From: Bacteriovoracaceae bacterium
GTDB taxonomy: Bacteria > Bdellovibrionota > Bacteriovoracia > Bacteriovoracales > Bacteriovoracaceae
Length of the DNA stretch: 64,000 nt
Reading direction: 5' to 3'
Assembly (NCBI GenBank): GCA_024711325.1
Contig: JANJTC010000005.1
Coordinates: 310,001-374,000, forward strand
This document shows, piece after piece, positions 48,932 to 58,565 of the stretch. The position numbers and the translations under genes are program-made. The notes under the pieces were generated by a model. That model searched no databases, had not been told where the DNA came from, and saw only the letters and a list, made by a program, of their open reading frames with translations. Positions within the stretch are counted from its first letter, which is position 1, and each line of letters begins with the position of its first letter.

Positions 48932-49590
48932 TCTTCCTGAACAATCTCTTCACGGAATATTTTAATCAACACAAAAGTTCTGGTTATCTTAACGGCTTCT
49001 TTCAAGAGTTTCCTTGTCTCATTCCATGAAGAGTAGGTACTTGGCACACTATCAAAGTAAAACTCTGGTTTTTCGTCATCCATAAAATGTGAAATAATAA
49101 GTTTAATCCGCATAATGTGATAGTCACTGGAAATAATCAGTACATTCTTTAAATCAGGATTGGCCTTCAAGTATTGAACAGTTTCTCGAACATTTTCAAA
49201 GGTGTTTTTTGATTCGTAATCCAGATCAACTTGCATATCGTGACTGTCCAACTCTTTGTTGTCAGGGCCGACTTGTTTATTCAGTAAGGTCTGAAAAGAG
49301 TTTGTCGCATAAACTCCTGAGATAAAGAGCTTGGAAGTTGGATTTTTCTTTAAGAGCTCCATAGCATAAGCAATTCTTCCCTTATCACCGGTAAAGACAG
49401 CGATGATATCAGGTGAGCGCTCAAAAAAAGCATCCGCGGCACGGCTTTTCTGCATCTTTGCATAGATAGGGATATAAACAATAAAAGTTACTATGAGAGT
49501 TACGGTTAAACCGAAAAGAAATGCGCCACTTATAATTAAGCGGCGCAATCGAGTCGATTTAGTTTCAAAAACGTACTTAGGTCCAAACAT
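48928..49590 (-). CDS. DUF218-family (SanA/YdcF-like) membrane protein
   Basis: 220 residues from ATG 49590, just after the ridA stop; the frame to 49614 would begin with TTG. One N-terminal membrane helix (IISGAFLFGLTVTLIVTFIVYI) is followed by a DUF218 fold: IIAVFTGDKGRIAYAMELL, LFISGVYA, NTFENVRETV and LIISSDYHIMRIKLI. DUF218 proteins have roles in envelope or vancomycin tolerance (SanA) and lipid-carrier metabolism (ElyC); the exact reaction is unsettled. It is probably co-transcribed with ridA. Confidence 0.82.
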   Translation of the reverse strand: MFGPKYVFETKSTRLRRLIISGAFLFGLTVTLIVTFIVYIPIYAKMQKSRAADAFFERSPDIIAVFTGDKGRIAYAMELLKKNPTSKLFISGVYATNSFQTLLNKQVGPDNKELDSHDMQVDLDYESKNTFENVRETVQYLKANPDLKNVLIISSDYHIMRIKLIISHFMDDEKPEFYFDSVPSTYSSWNETRKLLKEAVKITRTFVLIKIFREEIVQED

Positions 49591-49591
49591 A

Positions 49592-49975
49592 TTATTTAGC
49601 AGCGATAACCTCAATTTCCACTACCGCTCCTTTAGGGAGAGCAGAAACTTGAACAGTTGAACGGGCAGGGTAAGGGGCTGTGAAGAAATTAGTATAGGCT
49701 TCATTCACTTTTCCAAACTGGGCCAGATCAGTCATGAAAATGGTGGTCTTAATAATATTAGTGCGGTTCAAATCCTGAGATTGAAGAAGACCATCAATGT
49801 TTTTTAGAACATTTTCCAACTGAGCATCAAAGCCTGAAGGCATTTCACCGGTTTTTGCATCAAGACCAATCTGTCCTGAAAAATAATAAACGCCGTTGTG
49901 GAATACACCTTGAGAGTAAGTACCGACTGCTGCAGGGGCCTTATCAGTCGCAATAATTGTTTTTTCAAATGACAT
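49592..49975 (-). CDS. ridA: RidA-family enamine/imine deaminase
   Basis: 127 residues, GGAGAAGACC before the ATG. RidA hydrolyses reactive enamine/imine intermediates from PLP enzymes such as threonine dehydratase. Family marks: APAAVGTYSQG, YYFSGQIGLD, the key Arg in YPARSTVQVS, and GAVVEIEVIA at the end. It lies between maeB (9 bases upstream on the same strand) and the DUF218 gene. Confidence 0.93.
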   Translation of the reverse strand: MSFEKTIIATDKAPAAVGTYSQGVFHNGVYYFSGQIGLDAKTGEMPSGFDAQLENVLKNIDGLLQSQDLNRTNIIKTTIFMTDLAQFGKVNEAYTNFFTAPYPARSTVQVSALPKGAVVEIEVIAAK

Positions 49976-49984
49976 GGTCTTCTC

Positions 49985-52309
49985 CTAATTTTTTGGTTGT
50001 TGAGTTCTGTAGGCCTTAATCTCCTGAGAAATAAGCGCCGTCAGGTGTGACATATTCACAATTTCATCAACCGTTGAAGTTCGCTGAACAATATTAATCG
50101 CATATTTAAGTGGTAGAAGGATTGGTCCAATTGGAGTGGCCCCACCCAGCTGTGCCAATAACTTATAACTGATATTGGCAGATCCTAAATCTGGGAATAT
50201 CAGAACGTCGGCCGCTTTATCCAATGAGCAGAAATCAAAAAGGTTTTTCATGATATCCGTGTTGGTTGCAACATCGGCCTGCATTTCACCATCAGCGATG
50301 AGATTAGTATCCTTTGCCTTTGCAATTTTCACGGCTTCTGCCATCTTAACAGCTTGTGGATCACGGTTGGATCCGAAGTTGGAGTAAGATAGGAAGGCCA
50401 CACGTGGCTCTTGCTTCATGACGTTTCGGTATAATTGAGCAGCAGATATTGCAATGTCGGCCAGGTCATTAGCATCCGGATTCATCTGAACAGTACAGTC
50501 TGCCAGAAAGATTACCCGTGATTTAAAGACGAGCATCATGATCCCTGCAACTTTGGCACGGTTAGGAGACTGAGTGCCGATGACTTTCATGATCGGACGG
50601 ATACATTCTGGATAGTTCTGAGTCGCACCGGTAATCATCCCGTCGGCTTGACCAAGTTTCACCATCATTGAGCCGAAATAATTTCCGCGCTTCAAAGTAT
50701 CTTTGGCAAATGAATATGAAACACCTTTACGTTGTCTTTGTGTGAAAAATTCCTTCACAAAACTTTCATAATGAGCGGATTCTTCCGGATAGATAATTTC
50801 CAGATCCTTAAGATTGGACACACCTAATTCATCCATCTTGCGATGAATGGTTTTCTTGTTCCCTAGAAGAATTGGTTGAATGAGACCTTCATCACGAAGA
50901 ATGGAAACTGCTTTTAGAATTCGGGCATTGGTGCCTTCAGGGAAAACGATTTTCGGTTTATCAGCACCAGGCAGACGAGAACGAATATTTCTCATGATGG
51001 AACCGGTCTGACCCAGTCGTTCCTGCAGCGATGTTGCGTAGGCATTCAAATCTTCGATTTGAATTCTGGCCACTCCTGAATCCATGGCAGCTTTGGCCAC
51101 AGCGGGAGCGACACGAGTGAGCACTCGCTTATCAAAAGGTTTGGGAATGAGGTAGTTACGACCAAAAGTAAATTCTTCATTTCCATAAGCGCGTTTCACA
51201 TCATCAGGAACTTCTTCTTTCGCTAAAGCAGCAAGGGCCAAAGCCGCCGCTTTTTTCATTTCCTCATTAATCTTGCGGGCGCGAACATCAAGGGCACCAC
51301 GGAAGATGTATGGGAAACCAAGAACGTTATTCACCTGATTTGGATAATCCGAACGACCAGTTGCCATGATGGCATCATCACGAACTTCGGCGACTTCTTC
51401 CGGCGTGATTTCCGGATCTGGGTTTGCCATTGCAAAGATAATCGGATTTTTTGCCATGGATTTAACCATGTCTTTTGAAACAAGACCTTTGGCCGAACAA
51501 CCAATGAAAGAATCTGCGCCTTTCATAGCATCGGCTAAAGTTCTTGCCTTGGTATCATTGGCAAAAATTTCTTTATACTTGTTCATTCCATCAACACGAC
51601 CCTTATGGATCACGCCTTTAGAATCACACATGATGACGTTTTCTTTTTTTACACCTAGTTCAAGCAAAAACGTAGCAGTTGCAATGGCGGCTGCTCCAGC
51701 TCCTGAAACGACAACAGAAGTTTTAGAAATATCTCTTCCAGTAATCTCGCAAGCATTAATAAAAGCCGCGCCACCGATAATCGCCGTACCATGTTGGTCA
51801 TCATGGAATACAGGAATGTCCATGATCTCTTGAAGTTGTTTTTCAACTTCAAAACATTCTGGAGCTTTAATATCTTCCAGATTAATTCCACCGAATGTTG
51901 GTTCAAGGGATTTAACTGTTCGGACAATGTCTTCTACAGTGCGGTTGTTGATTTCAATGTCAAATACATCAATGTCTGCAAAACGCTTAAAGAGTACACC
52001 CTTACCTTCCATGACTGGTTTACCGGCCAATGGACCAATGTCACCAAGACCAAGAACGGCCGTACCATTTGAGAGAACTGCTACCAGGTTTCCTTTAGCA
52101 GTATATTTGTAAACATCCTCAGGATTTTTTGCGATTTCTAAGCAAGGTGCTGCAACACCTGGTGAGTAGGCCAGTGAAAGATCTCTTGCAGTCAGACACG
52201 GTTTAGTCGGAGTAATTTCGATTTTACCAGCACGCCCGTGAGCATGGTAATCAAGGGCCAGGCGGTACTTTTCGTCGGCCGACGTCGTTTCATTTTTCGG
52301 TGTACTCAC
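49985..52309 (-). CDS. maeB: NADP-dependent malic enzyme with phosphotransacetylase-like domain
   Basis: 774 residues beginning at GTG 52309, with AAAGGATG upstream. The N-terminal about 430 residues are a malic enzyme ([33 protein letters not shown]). The C-terminal about 330 residues are a phosphotransacetylase-like regulatory domain ([33 protein letters not shown]), as in E. coli MaeB. It converts malate to pyruvate and CO2 with NADPH. It is followed by ridA and DUF218 at short gaps. Confidence 0.95.
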   Translation of the reverse strand: MSTPKNETTSADEKYRLALDYHAHGRAGKIEITPTKPCLTARDLSLAYSPGVAAPCLEIAKNPEDVYKYTAKGNLVAVLSNGTAVLGLGDIGPLAGKPVMEGKGVLFKRFADIDVFDIEINNRTVEDIVRTVKSLEPTFGGINLEDIKAPECFEVEKQLQEIMDIPVFHDDQHGTAIIGGAAFINACEITGRDISKTSVVVSGAGAAAIATATFLLELGVKKENVIMCDSKGVIHKGRVDGMNKYKEIFANDTKARTLADAMKGADSFIGCSAKGLVSKDMVKSMAKNPIIFAMANPDPEITPEEVAEVRDDAIMATGRSDYPNQVNNVLGFPYIFRGALDVRARKINEEMKKAAALALAALAKEEVPDDVKRAYGNEEFTFGRNYLIPKPFDKRVLTRVAPAVAKAAMDSGVARIQIEDLNAYATSLQERLGQTGSIMRNIRSRLPGADKPKIVFPEGTNARILKAVSILRDEGLIQPILLGNKKTIHRKMDELGVSNLKDLEIIYPEESAHYESFVKEFFTQRQRKGVSYSFAKDTLKRGNYFGSMMVKLGQADGMITGATQNYPECIRPIMKVIGTQSPNRAKVAGIMMLVFKSRVIFLADCTVQMNPDANDLADIAISAAQLYRNVMKQEPRVAFLSYSNFGSNRDPQAVKMAEAVKIAKAKDTNLIADGEMQADVATNTDIMKNLFDFCSLDKAADVLIFPDLGSANISYKLLAQLGGATPIGPILLPLKYAINIVQRTSTVDEIVNMSHLTALISQEIKAYRTQQPKN

Positions 52310-52410
52310 ACGTCATCCTTTTGTTAGCAAAAATGGCTAAAAATTGTGAGACGAAGATAACAGTTTTTAGACGAAAAGACACCTTGAATGCATTGAGACA
52401 AAAAGGAGAA

Positions 52411-53814
52411 TTAGGCTTTTTTCAGGAGGAGAGTGGGGATTAAAGGGATAGTTGTAAGCAGAAGCCCGACATAAAACTCATCTACTTCAGAAAAACCGTA
52501 AAGTTTATTGAGTATTCTCCATGACACAATGCCAAGACAACCAATTGATACGGCCCAACAAAAACGTGAATCTGAAATTGTTCCAGGTCTCCACTGGCCA
52601 ATGAGTATAGGAAACAAAAGGCAAGCGGCCGATAGGCTTCCCAACGTTTTCCAAACTTCAACCACGTTTCCTTCAAAGTGAAGTCCCAGGAGTACTGAAA
52701 CGACACTGACTGCCGCTAAGGCCATGTGGTGATGCCAGACTTTGAATCTTTCTTTGAAATTAAAAAAGTCATAACTCACAGATGTGGCCGCATTAAATAA
52801 GTAAGAATCCAAAGTGGAGAGAATGACTGCCAGAATTCCAGCAAGTATGAGTCCGCGCACACCATGGGGAACTAACTGAATGGAAAACTGCAAGTAGGCA
52901 TCTTGGGGATTGGCCTCTGGCATGGCCACTCGAGCGTACAAGGCCCCTAGAGTAGTACAGCAATCAAAGACAAACCAAATCATGGTAGAAAAGATGATTC
53001 CACGCTTGGCGGTTTTTTCACTGTCTGCAGCTAAAACACGTTGATAAAAATTAGGATCCACCAGAGTTGAAAGAGCGATAAAACCCCACACTAAAATAGT
53101 GCTGAGGGTTTCTCCGCCAGTCCAGTCCAGATGAGACGGAGGCAACTGGGCCATAAGCTCAATCGGAGAACCCATTTGAATCCAGGCAAAGACCACGACT
53201 AAAAAAACAGCAAGGATCATGAAGAAGAATTGAACAATGTCTGAAAAGACAACTGCTCGGAATCCACCCCACCAAGACCAGGCAGCAACCAGTGTGACAC
53301 CAATAGTGGTATTGAGAAACAGAGAACCACCAAAAACGCTCTTGAGAAAAAGCCCCAGACTGATGGTATAGGCCAGAGGTAGCAGATTTAAAAAGTTCAA
53401 ACCGGCCGTTAGTTTACCCGCCTTAGGCCCAAAAATTTTCTCGGCCATCTCGGGAATGGTCATGACATTATAGTTACGGATTTTTTTAACCAGAAAAAAA
53501 GCAAACAGCAGATAAGTGCCGTACCAGAAAATACCTTGAGTTAAAAGATTATAAATCCCTTTCTCAAAAGTTAGAGCAGTTACCCCAAAAATGCCACCAT
53601 ACCAAGTAGCAACTAAAGTTGCCACGAAGAGAGGAAGGGTCAATCTTCGTCCCATCAAGAGAAGCTCAACTGTACTCATCTGATCTGATTTTGAGAGGCG
53701 GCCCTTTAAGCGCTGGCCCCAGATCACACAGATCAAAGTCAGCAGTAGAATGCCGAAAAAAACTATCCAATCAGTGAGATTGAGAAATTGCAACAAAGTA
53801 GATTGGGAAACCAT
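52411..53814 (-). CDS. sodium:solute symporter (SSS) family transporter
   Basis: 467 residues with about 12-13 membrane helices. SSS family features: ATWYGGIFGVTALTFEKGIY in the second helix region, and SALSTLVDP-type polar residues (FIALSTLVDPNFYQRVLAAD). Substrate may be proline, pantothenate, or an organic acid; I cannot say which. There is no Shine-Dalgarno; a perfect TATAAT lies six bases before the ATG, which predicts a leaderless mRNA. It is divergent from the 53849 gene with 34 bases between the starts. Confidence 0.88.
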   Translation of the reverse strand: MVSQSTLLQFLNLTDWIVFFGILLLTLICVIWGQRLKGRLSKSDQMSTVELLLMGRRLTLPLFVATLVATWYGGIFGVTALTFEKGIYNLLTQGIFWYGTYLLFAFFLVKKIRNYNVMTIPEMAEKIFGPKAGKLTAGLNFLNLLPLAYTISLGLFLKSVFGGSLFLNTTIGVTLVAAWSWWGGFRAVVFSDIVQFFFMILAVFLVVVFAWIQMGSPIELMAQLPPSHLDWTGGETLSTILVWGFIALSTLVDPNFYQRVLAADSEKTAKRGIIFSTMIWFVFDCCTTLGALYARVAMPEANPQDAYLQFSIQLVPHGVRGLILAGILAVILSTLDSYLFNAATSVSYDFFNFKERFKVWHHHMALAAVSVVSVLLGLHFEGNVVEVWKTLGSLSAACLLFPILIGQWRPGTISDSRFCWAVSIGCLGIVSWRILNKLYGFSEVDEFYVGLLLTTIPLIPTLLLKKA

Positions 53815-53820
53815 GGCATG

Positions 53821-53826
53821 ATTATA
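53821..53826 (-). promoter_or_regulatory. predicted -10 box, leaderless start (symporter)
   Basis: Perfect TATAAT on the minus strand, six bases (CATGCC) before the ATG at 53814; no clear -35. Confidence 0.5.
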
Positions 53827-53836
53827 TGTTTTGGAT

Positions 53837-53842
53837 TAAACT
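53837..53842 (+). promoter_or_regulatory. predicted -10 box, leaderless start (53849 gene)
   Basis: TAAACT, six bases (TTTGCT) before the ATG at 53849; no Shine-Dalgarno and no clear -35. Confidence 0.35.
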
Positions 53843-53848
53843 TTTGCT

Positions 53849-54583
53849 ATGAAATATATTGTCGTCCTGACTATTGTCGTCTTTCTTGTCCGTATCGATT
53901 TTTTTCTAGGACTCATTGAAAAAACGGCTAAAAGATTCACGCCTGCTCCTCCAGAGATAGAGTCTTCAATCTCAAGACCAGGTCAGGCTCTTATTCCTGT
54001 TTCCAAGGATCAGAATTTAAAACAAACTCCTCGTGAGATTTTTCTCTCACTCTTAGGAAGTTTCCGAATCTCACCAGATAAATCCGTACGTGAAATGGCC
54101 TTGGAAGTTTTTAAAAATCATCCAACGATGTTTTCCCAGAAGCTTGATCCGGAGCTGGAAGCCCAGGTTTTCAGGTGGAGAGATCTTCTCCATAGTAATG
54201 AGCCTGAGATGGTTCAGTTCCTCTTGGAACTCCTGAATATACTGCAAGGTGAAAACCAGGCCATGGTCAAACGTTTCTTTGCTCTATGGATGGAAATAGA
54301 CATGGAAAATTTCTTGGCAGCTTATTCTCGGACTAAAGACACTAACTGCATGATTATCACGACTTTCGGAGACAGCATTCCAGAAGAAGAAAGATTGAAT
54401 GAATATTATGGCAGAGAAGATACGCTTAAAGCATTTCTTGCTAAAACTGGTATAGATGCTGTTCAAAAGAACCTGGCCACCAATTGTTTACTCGTACTTA
54501 GTCTGGAAATATCCAAGATTGCTCCGCCCCCCTCTCCTCAAGTTGAAGAAAGCGGAAATGAAGATGAAGAGGCTTCCCCATGA
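53849..54583 (+). CDS. membrane-anchored protein, unknown function
   Basis: 244 residues with one N-terminal hydrophobic helix (IVVLTIVVFLVRIDFFLGLI) as an uncleaved anchor, a Pro-rich linker and a helical soluble domain of about 150 residues (periplasmic by the charge pattern), ending in an acidic Pro-rich tail. No family recognised. It overlaps the ABC-F gene by 4 bases (ATGA), so they are co-translated even though the partner is cytoplasmic. Confidence 0.6.
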   Translation: MKYIVVLTIVVFLVRIDFFLGLIEKTAKRFTPAPPEIESSISRPGQALIPVSKDQNLKQTPREIFLSLLGSFRISPDKSVREMALEVFKNHPTMFSQKLDPELEAQVFRWRDLLHSNEPEMVQFLLELLNILQGENQAMVKRFFALWMEIDMENFLAAYSRTKDTNCMIITTFGDSIPEEERLNEYYGREDTLKAFLAKTGIDAVQKNLATNCLLVLSLEISKIAPPPSPQVEESGNEDEEASP

Positions 54584-56418
54584 TTCAAGTAGTAGGTCTT
54601 GAGAAAGGCTTTGCCACCCAGGTCCTTTTTCAGGATGTGACTTTTACTCTGGGCAAGGGCGAAAGAGTTGGTCTGGTGGGAAGAAATGGTACTGGGAAGA
54701 CGACACTTTTTAAAATCCTTTTAGGTGAGGAATTTCCCGATAAAGGTGAAGTGATCTTTCCAAAAAACTATCTTATTGGAACGTTAAAGCAGCATCTGAT
54801 TTTTACGAAACCCACTATCTTAGAAGAATGCATGACCGCTTTGCGAGGAGAGAACGCGGCTTTTGAGCAATATAAAGTGGAGAAGATGCTTTTAGGTCTG
54901 GGTTTTAAAACATCTGATTTTAACCGGCCACCTTCAGATTTCTCCGGCGGTTATCAGATTCGTTTAAACCTCGCCAAGGTTTTAATTGCAGAACCAGATT
55001 GTTTATTACTGGATGAACCTACCAACTATCTTGATATTGTTTCAATGCGATGGCTCTCAAAATTTTTACGGGAATTTAAAGGTGAAATGATCCTCATTAC
55101 CCATGACCGAGGATTCATGGATGAAGTGACGACCCATACCATGGGAATCTGGAGACAAAAACTGGTTAAGATTCCTGGTGGTTCTTCTAAATACTTTGAA
55201 CAGATTATTCTGGAAGAAGAAATTTATGAAAAGACACGTCAGAATACCGATCGTAAAAGAAAAGATCTGGAAGATTTCGTCAATCGCTTCAAGGCCAAGG
55301 CCAGTAAGGCCGCCCAGGCCCAGTCCCGGTTAAAACTTTTAGAAAAAATGCCGGAACTGGAAGCCTTAAGCATGATGGCCAATCTGGATTTTGAATTTAA
55401 TCATCAGGAGTGTCCTGGAAAAGTTTTGATGGAGGCCAGGGATATTTCTTTTGGTTATACGGAGCAGTCACTGATTGATCATCTGAGTTTTCCTATCCTG
55501 CGAGGTGATAAGATCGCTATCATAGGAAAAAATGGTAAAGGAAAATCCACTCTTTTAAATCTGTTGGCGGGAGAGCTTCAACCAACTTCCGGTGAAATTA
55601 ATAAGAATGTGAATCTTTTAATTGGTCACTTCGGTCAGACTAATATCAATCGACTAAGTCTTGAAAATACTATTGAGGAAGAAATTCTTTCGGTTAACCC
55701 CATGATGGGTGCACAACGGGCAAGATCCATTGCAGGGACGATGATGTTTTCCGGGGACCTGGGTAAGAAAAAGATTAAGGTCTTGTCCGGGGGAGAAAGG
55801 GCCCGGGTGCTTTTAGGTAAGCTACTCGCCAAGCCCAGTAACTTATTACTGCTGGATGAACCTACCAACCATCTGGATCAGGAGTCAGTTGAGTCATTGA
55901 CCCTGGAGTTACAAAATTATCCTGGGGCCGTTGTCATTGTGACTCACAGTGAATCCATGCTCCGTGAAGTGGCCCAGAAGCTTGTGGTGTTTCATCATGA
56001 CAAAGTTGAATTCCTTACTGAGACCTATGATGACTTCTTGAAAAAAATTGGTTGGGAAGAAGAAGAAGGGGCGACCACGTCGGTTAAAACTCAGGACAAA
56101 CCCAATCGTCAGGAAATCAAGAGACTTCGTTCTGAGATGATTATTGAAAGAGGCAGGGAACTTAATCCTCTTAAAAAGAAAATGGAATCTTTAGAAAAAG
56201 AAATCATGAAGCTTGAAGAAGAGCAGGAAAAACTTGAAGCTGCCTTAATTGATCTTGCCAGCAGTGGAGATTCTAAAAAAATTCAGGAAAACGCCCAACG
56301 ACTGGGATCAGTCCGAAAACGAGTTGACGATGCTTTCGAAGAGTTAACAGAAGTGACTCTTAATCATGACGAGATCTTTCAGAATTATGAAGGAAAACTA
56401 AGGGCCCTGGAAGTCTAG
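54580..56418 (+). CDS. ABC-F family ATPase
   Basis: 612 residues with two ATPase halves and no membrane helices: Walker A GRNGTGKT and GKNGKGKS, signatures FSGGYQ and LSGGER, and Walker B LLLDEPTNYLD and LLLDEPTNHLD. A C-terminal coiled coil of about 75 residues (LKKKMESLEKEIMKLEEEQEKL) is Uup/YheS-like and may bind DNA or RNA. ABC-F proteins act on the ribosome to relieve stalls or give antibiotic protection. The linker between the halves carries KASKAAQAQSRL, as is usual. It is convergent with the 56415 gene. Confidence 0.93.
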   Translation: MIQVVGLEKGFATQVLFQDVTFTLGKGERVGLVGRNGTGKTTLFKILLGEEFPDKGEVIFPKNYLIGTLKQHLIFTKPTILEECMTALRGENAAFEQYKVEKMLLGLGFKTSDFNRPPSDFSGGYQIRLNLAKVLIAEPDCLLLDEPTNYLDIVSMRWLSKFLREFKGEMILITHDRGFMDEVTTHTMGIWRQKLVKIPGGSSKYFEQIILEEEIYEKTRQNTDRKRKDLEDFVNRFKAKASKAAQAQSRLKLLEKMPELEALSMMANLDFEFNHQECPGKVLMEARDISFGYTEQSLIDHLSFPILRGDKIAIIGKNGKGKSTLLNLLAGELQPTSGEINKNVNLLIGHFGQTNINRLSLENTIEEEILSVNPMMGAQRARSIAGTMMFSGDLGKKKIKVLSGGERARVLLGKLLAKPSNLLLLDEPTNHLDQESVESLTLELQNYPGAVVIVTHSESMLREVAQKLVVFHHDKVEFLTETYDDFLKKIGWEEEEGATTSVKTQDKPNRQEIKRLRSEMIIERGRELNPLKKKMESLEKEIMKLEEEQEKLEAALIDLASSGDSKKIQENAQRLGSVRKRVDDAFEELTEVTLNHDEIFQNYEGKLRALEV

Positions 56419-57578
56419 TTTAATCCTTCTATATGAAAGGGATTAAAATCATTGGCCGCAAAATATAACCAGGCAGTCCCCGCTACAGAAGAGGCATTTG
56501 TGAAGTCGGGATTTGGTGTCGTGGTTGAATAAGCTATCCCACCATCTGACTTTTTCATTTTCTTAATACTCTTAAGATAATCCACCGAGCTTTTTCCCTG
56601 GCAGTGGAGAGCTTTCTTATTTATTTTAGTAATCTTACTCATGGCCAGGACCTGTCCCAGAGTTCCCTCTGACCAGACAAATTTTGATGAGGCCGGACGG
56701 CGAACAGGTTTAGAGTCCATAAAGCCATTTACTCCTTCATGCTTAACATAAAAGGCATCACAATTTAAATTCAAGGCTTCATCAGGTTTTATCTTTTGTA
56801 ATGTTTTATGATCCAGTGCCAATAGACTCCAGCTCTGATTATCCAGATAGAGTTCACTTTTATTGATCTGGCCGGTTTTGAAACTAGCGCCTGACCAGAA
56901 ATGAGATTGATTCTTATCCCACATCGCCAGAATGAATTTTTTTAGCTGCTGAATTTCTCCCAACCATTTTTTATGATTATTAATTTCGGCAAACTGCTGG
57001 AAGGCCGCATAGGCATCAAGATTATGTTCTAATGCCGCCACATCATTTTCTTTCCAGGCAGTGGAGGCCACATCAACCGGAGAAAAGCTAATGGCACGCG
57101 TTTGAACTCCATTGACTTTGAGGGGATGCATCTGCGACTCGAGATAACTAAGAATACGAAAGTTGAAGTTCAGAAACTCTTTGCTCTTAAACTTATGTTG
57201 ATAGTGAACGGCCGATAGAGCGACCCAGGCAATGGCCCCAGCAAATCTTTTATCACCTTCTTCAGGATAAGGTGATTTTCCGTTCAAGTAATAAGAAAAA
57301 TAGAGGGAGCCATCTTCTCGCTGTAAGGATTCAAGTCCAGTGAGAAGTTTTCGGGCCGTGATCTGATCATTATTTTTGGTAAAGGCTATGATTGCTAAGG
57401 CCTGATCATAAATATAACTTTGCGAGTGATTAGTGAAACTTTTGATAAGTGAGCCTCTGCCTTCCGGAAGAGAATGGAGTCGAGAATCCAGGTTTTTAAT
57501 CAGTTCGTGATCAGCTCCGGCCCAACTGGTAGTTAAGACACAAAACATTCCCACGAGAAATATTAATTTTCTCGACAT
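56415..57578 (-). CDS. secreted alpha/alpha-toroid-like protein
   Basis: 387 residues with a signal peptide (cleavage near SWAG). Repeating helix pairs with glycine/aromatic loops (DQALAIIAF, QREDGSLYFSYYLNG, AGAIAWVALSAV, SWSLLALD, SSVAGTAWLYFAAND) suggest an alpha/alpha barrel, as in six-hairpin glycosidases or terpenoid-cyclase-like toroids. No catalytic motif is certain; acidic residues in SEGTLGQ and the KSDGGIAYS segment are candidates. It may act on envelope or prey glycans, which is inference. Confidence 0.6.
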   Translation of the reverse strand: MSRKLIFLVGMFCVLTTSWAGADHELIKNLDSRLHSLPEGRGSLIKSFTNHSQSYIYDQALAIIAFTKNNDQITARKLLTGLESLQREDGSLYFSYYLNGKSPYPEEGDKRFAGAIAWVALSAVHYQHKFKSKEFLNFNFRILSYLESQMHPLKVNGVQTRAISFSPVDVASTAWKENDVAALEHNLDAYAAFQQFAEINNHKKWLGEIQQLKKFILAMWDKNQSHFWSGASFKTGQINKSELYLDNQSWSLLALDHKTLQKIKPDEALNLNCDAFYVKHEGVNGFMDSKPVRRPASSKFVWSEGTLGQVLAMSKITKINKKALHCQGKSSVDYLKSIKKMKKSDGGIAYSTTTPNPDFTNASSVAGTAWLYFAANDFNPFHIEGLN

Positions 57579-57669
57579 GAGGTAAGACCCTCTCCTAGCT
57601 AGCTTGTTTTTGGCGTTGGAGTCTTTTCGTCAGGAATTAAAAGAACTTGAGTAAAAAAGTCGAAACGGT

Positions 57670-58500
57670 CTAATTTAGATGACTTAGGAGCTTTCGATAG
57701 TAGGGAGAATGGACTGCCAGAGTTTGCAGGTACTGGGCGATATCATTTTTTTGGGGGGCCGGCAGTTGTTCTAGAGGATAGATATGTTCTTCCGGGACAT
57801 ACCGGAAAGTGAAATTGATCCTGCGGGTTTGAAAGCCCTCGATCTGAGGACCGAGTTTTTCTTTTCTTTTATCTTCTACTCTTTGAACCCGATGGAAGGT
57901 TTTGGTCTTCCACTTATCTCCACCAAAAATCTGGAGAGATGAATCTTCTAACCATTGAGAGTAAACAATGTTTTCTTCTTTCAAAGTTGATTTGCCGTTC
58001 ACAAACTGGAAGAAGGCGCGATCACCTAAGGAGAGTGAGCCCACAGGCCCTGGTTCAAAATCTTTATGCTCTCCCACCCGGGCCCGATCGACCCATTTGT
58101 CTTCTTCAAATTTATTCCCGTAGAAATTAATAAGACAGGTGTTGAGTTTCCATTTCTCTGGAAAAAAACTTTTGGGAAAACGTCTTTTAGCAGTGAATTC
58201 TATCCGGTCGACTAGTTTTTGTAATAAAGGAGGATAGGGCTCGCCCTTAAGGCATCGATGTAGAATCCCTTTAGGTGGATGGTAATAATCCAGACAGGCA
58301 AATTGCCAGTTCCCTAACCAGTATACGGGTCTTAAGAGCGGACGCTGTTCATCACCTTGAGGTGGTGGATTATTCTCGGAAAAACGCATCTCCCACAAGG
58401 GATGCAAAGTCTCAAGCCACGCCAATAGTTCTGCCCGGTCTTTCCGATCAATAAAAGGAAACTGGTAATATAGGCCTGTGGGAGTCTGGTTATTCTTCAT
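57670..58500 (-). CDS. AlkB-like 2-oxoglutarate/Fe(II) dioxygenase
   Basis: 276 residues, longer than E. coli AlkB by an N-terminal extension of about 60 residues. The AlkB core is present: NFYGNKFEEDKWVDRARVGEH, iron ligands His145 and Asp147 (EHKDFEP) and His203 (FHRVQRV), and the 2-oxoglutarate signature R-x-N-x-T-x-R (Arg227, Asn229, Thr231, Arg233) in RINFTFRYVP. It oxidatively removes alkyl lesions from nucleic acid bases or modifies RNA or protein; the substrate is unassigned. It is divergent from the GNAT-luxE-luxC operon with 65 bases between the starts. Confidence 0.88.
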   Translation of the reverse strand: MKNNQTPTGLYYQFPFIDRKDRAELLAWLETLHPLWEMRFSENNPPPQGDEQRPLLRPVYWLGNWQFACLDYYHPPKGILHRCLKGEPYPPLLQKLVDRIEFTAKRRFPKSFFPEKWKLNTCLINFYGNKFEEDKWVDRARVGEHKDFEPGPVGSLSLGDRAFFQFVNGKSTLKEENIVYSQWLEDSSLQIFGGDKWKTKTFHRVQRVEDKRKEKLGPQIEGFQTRRINFTFRYVPEEHIYPLEQLPAPQKNDIAQYLQTLAVHSPYYRKLLSHLN

Positions 58501-58565
58501 ATCAGGTCAGTGAGATTACACTTTCAAGCTTTTCACCGTCAAACACCTTGTAAAAAGGTAGAGGT

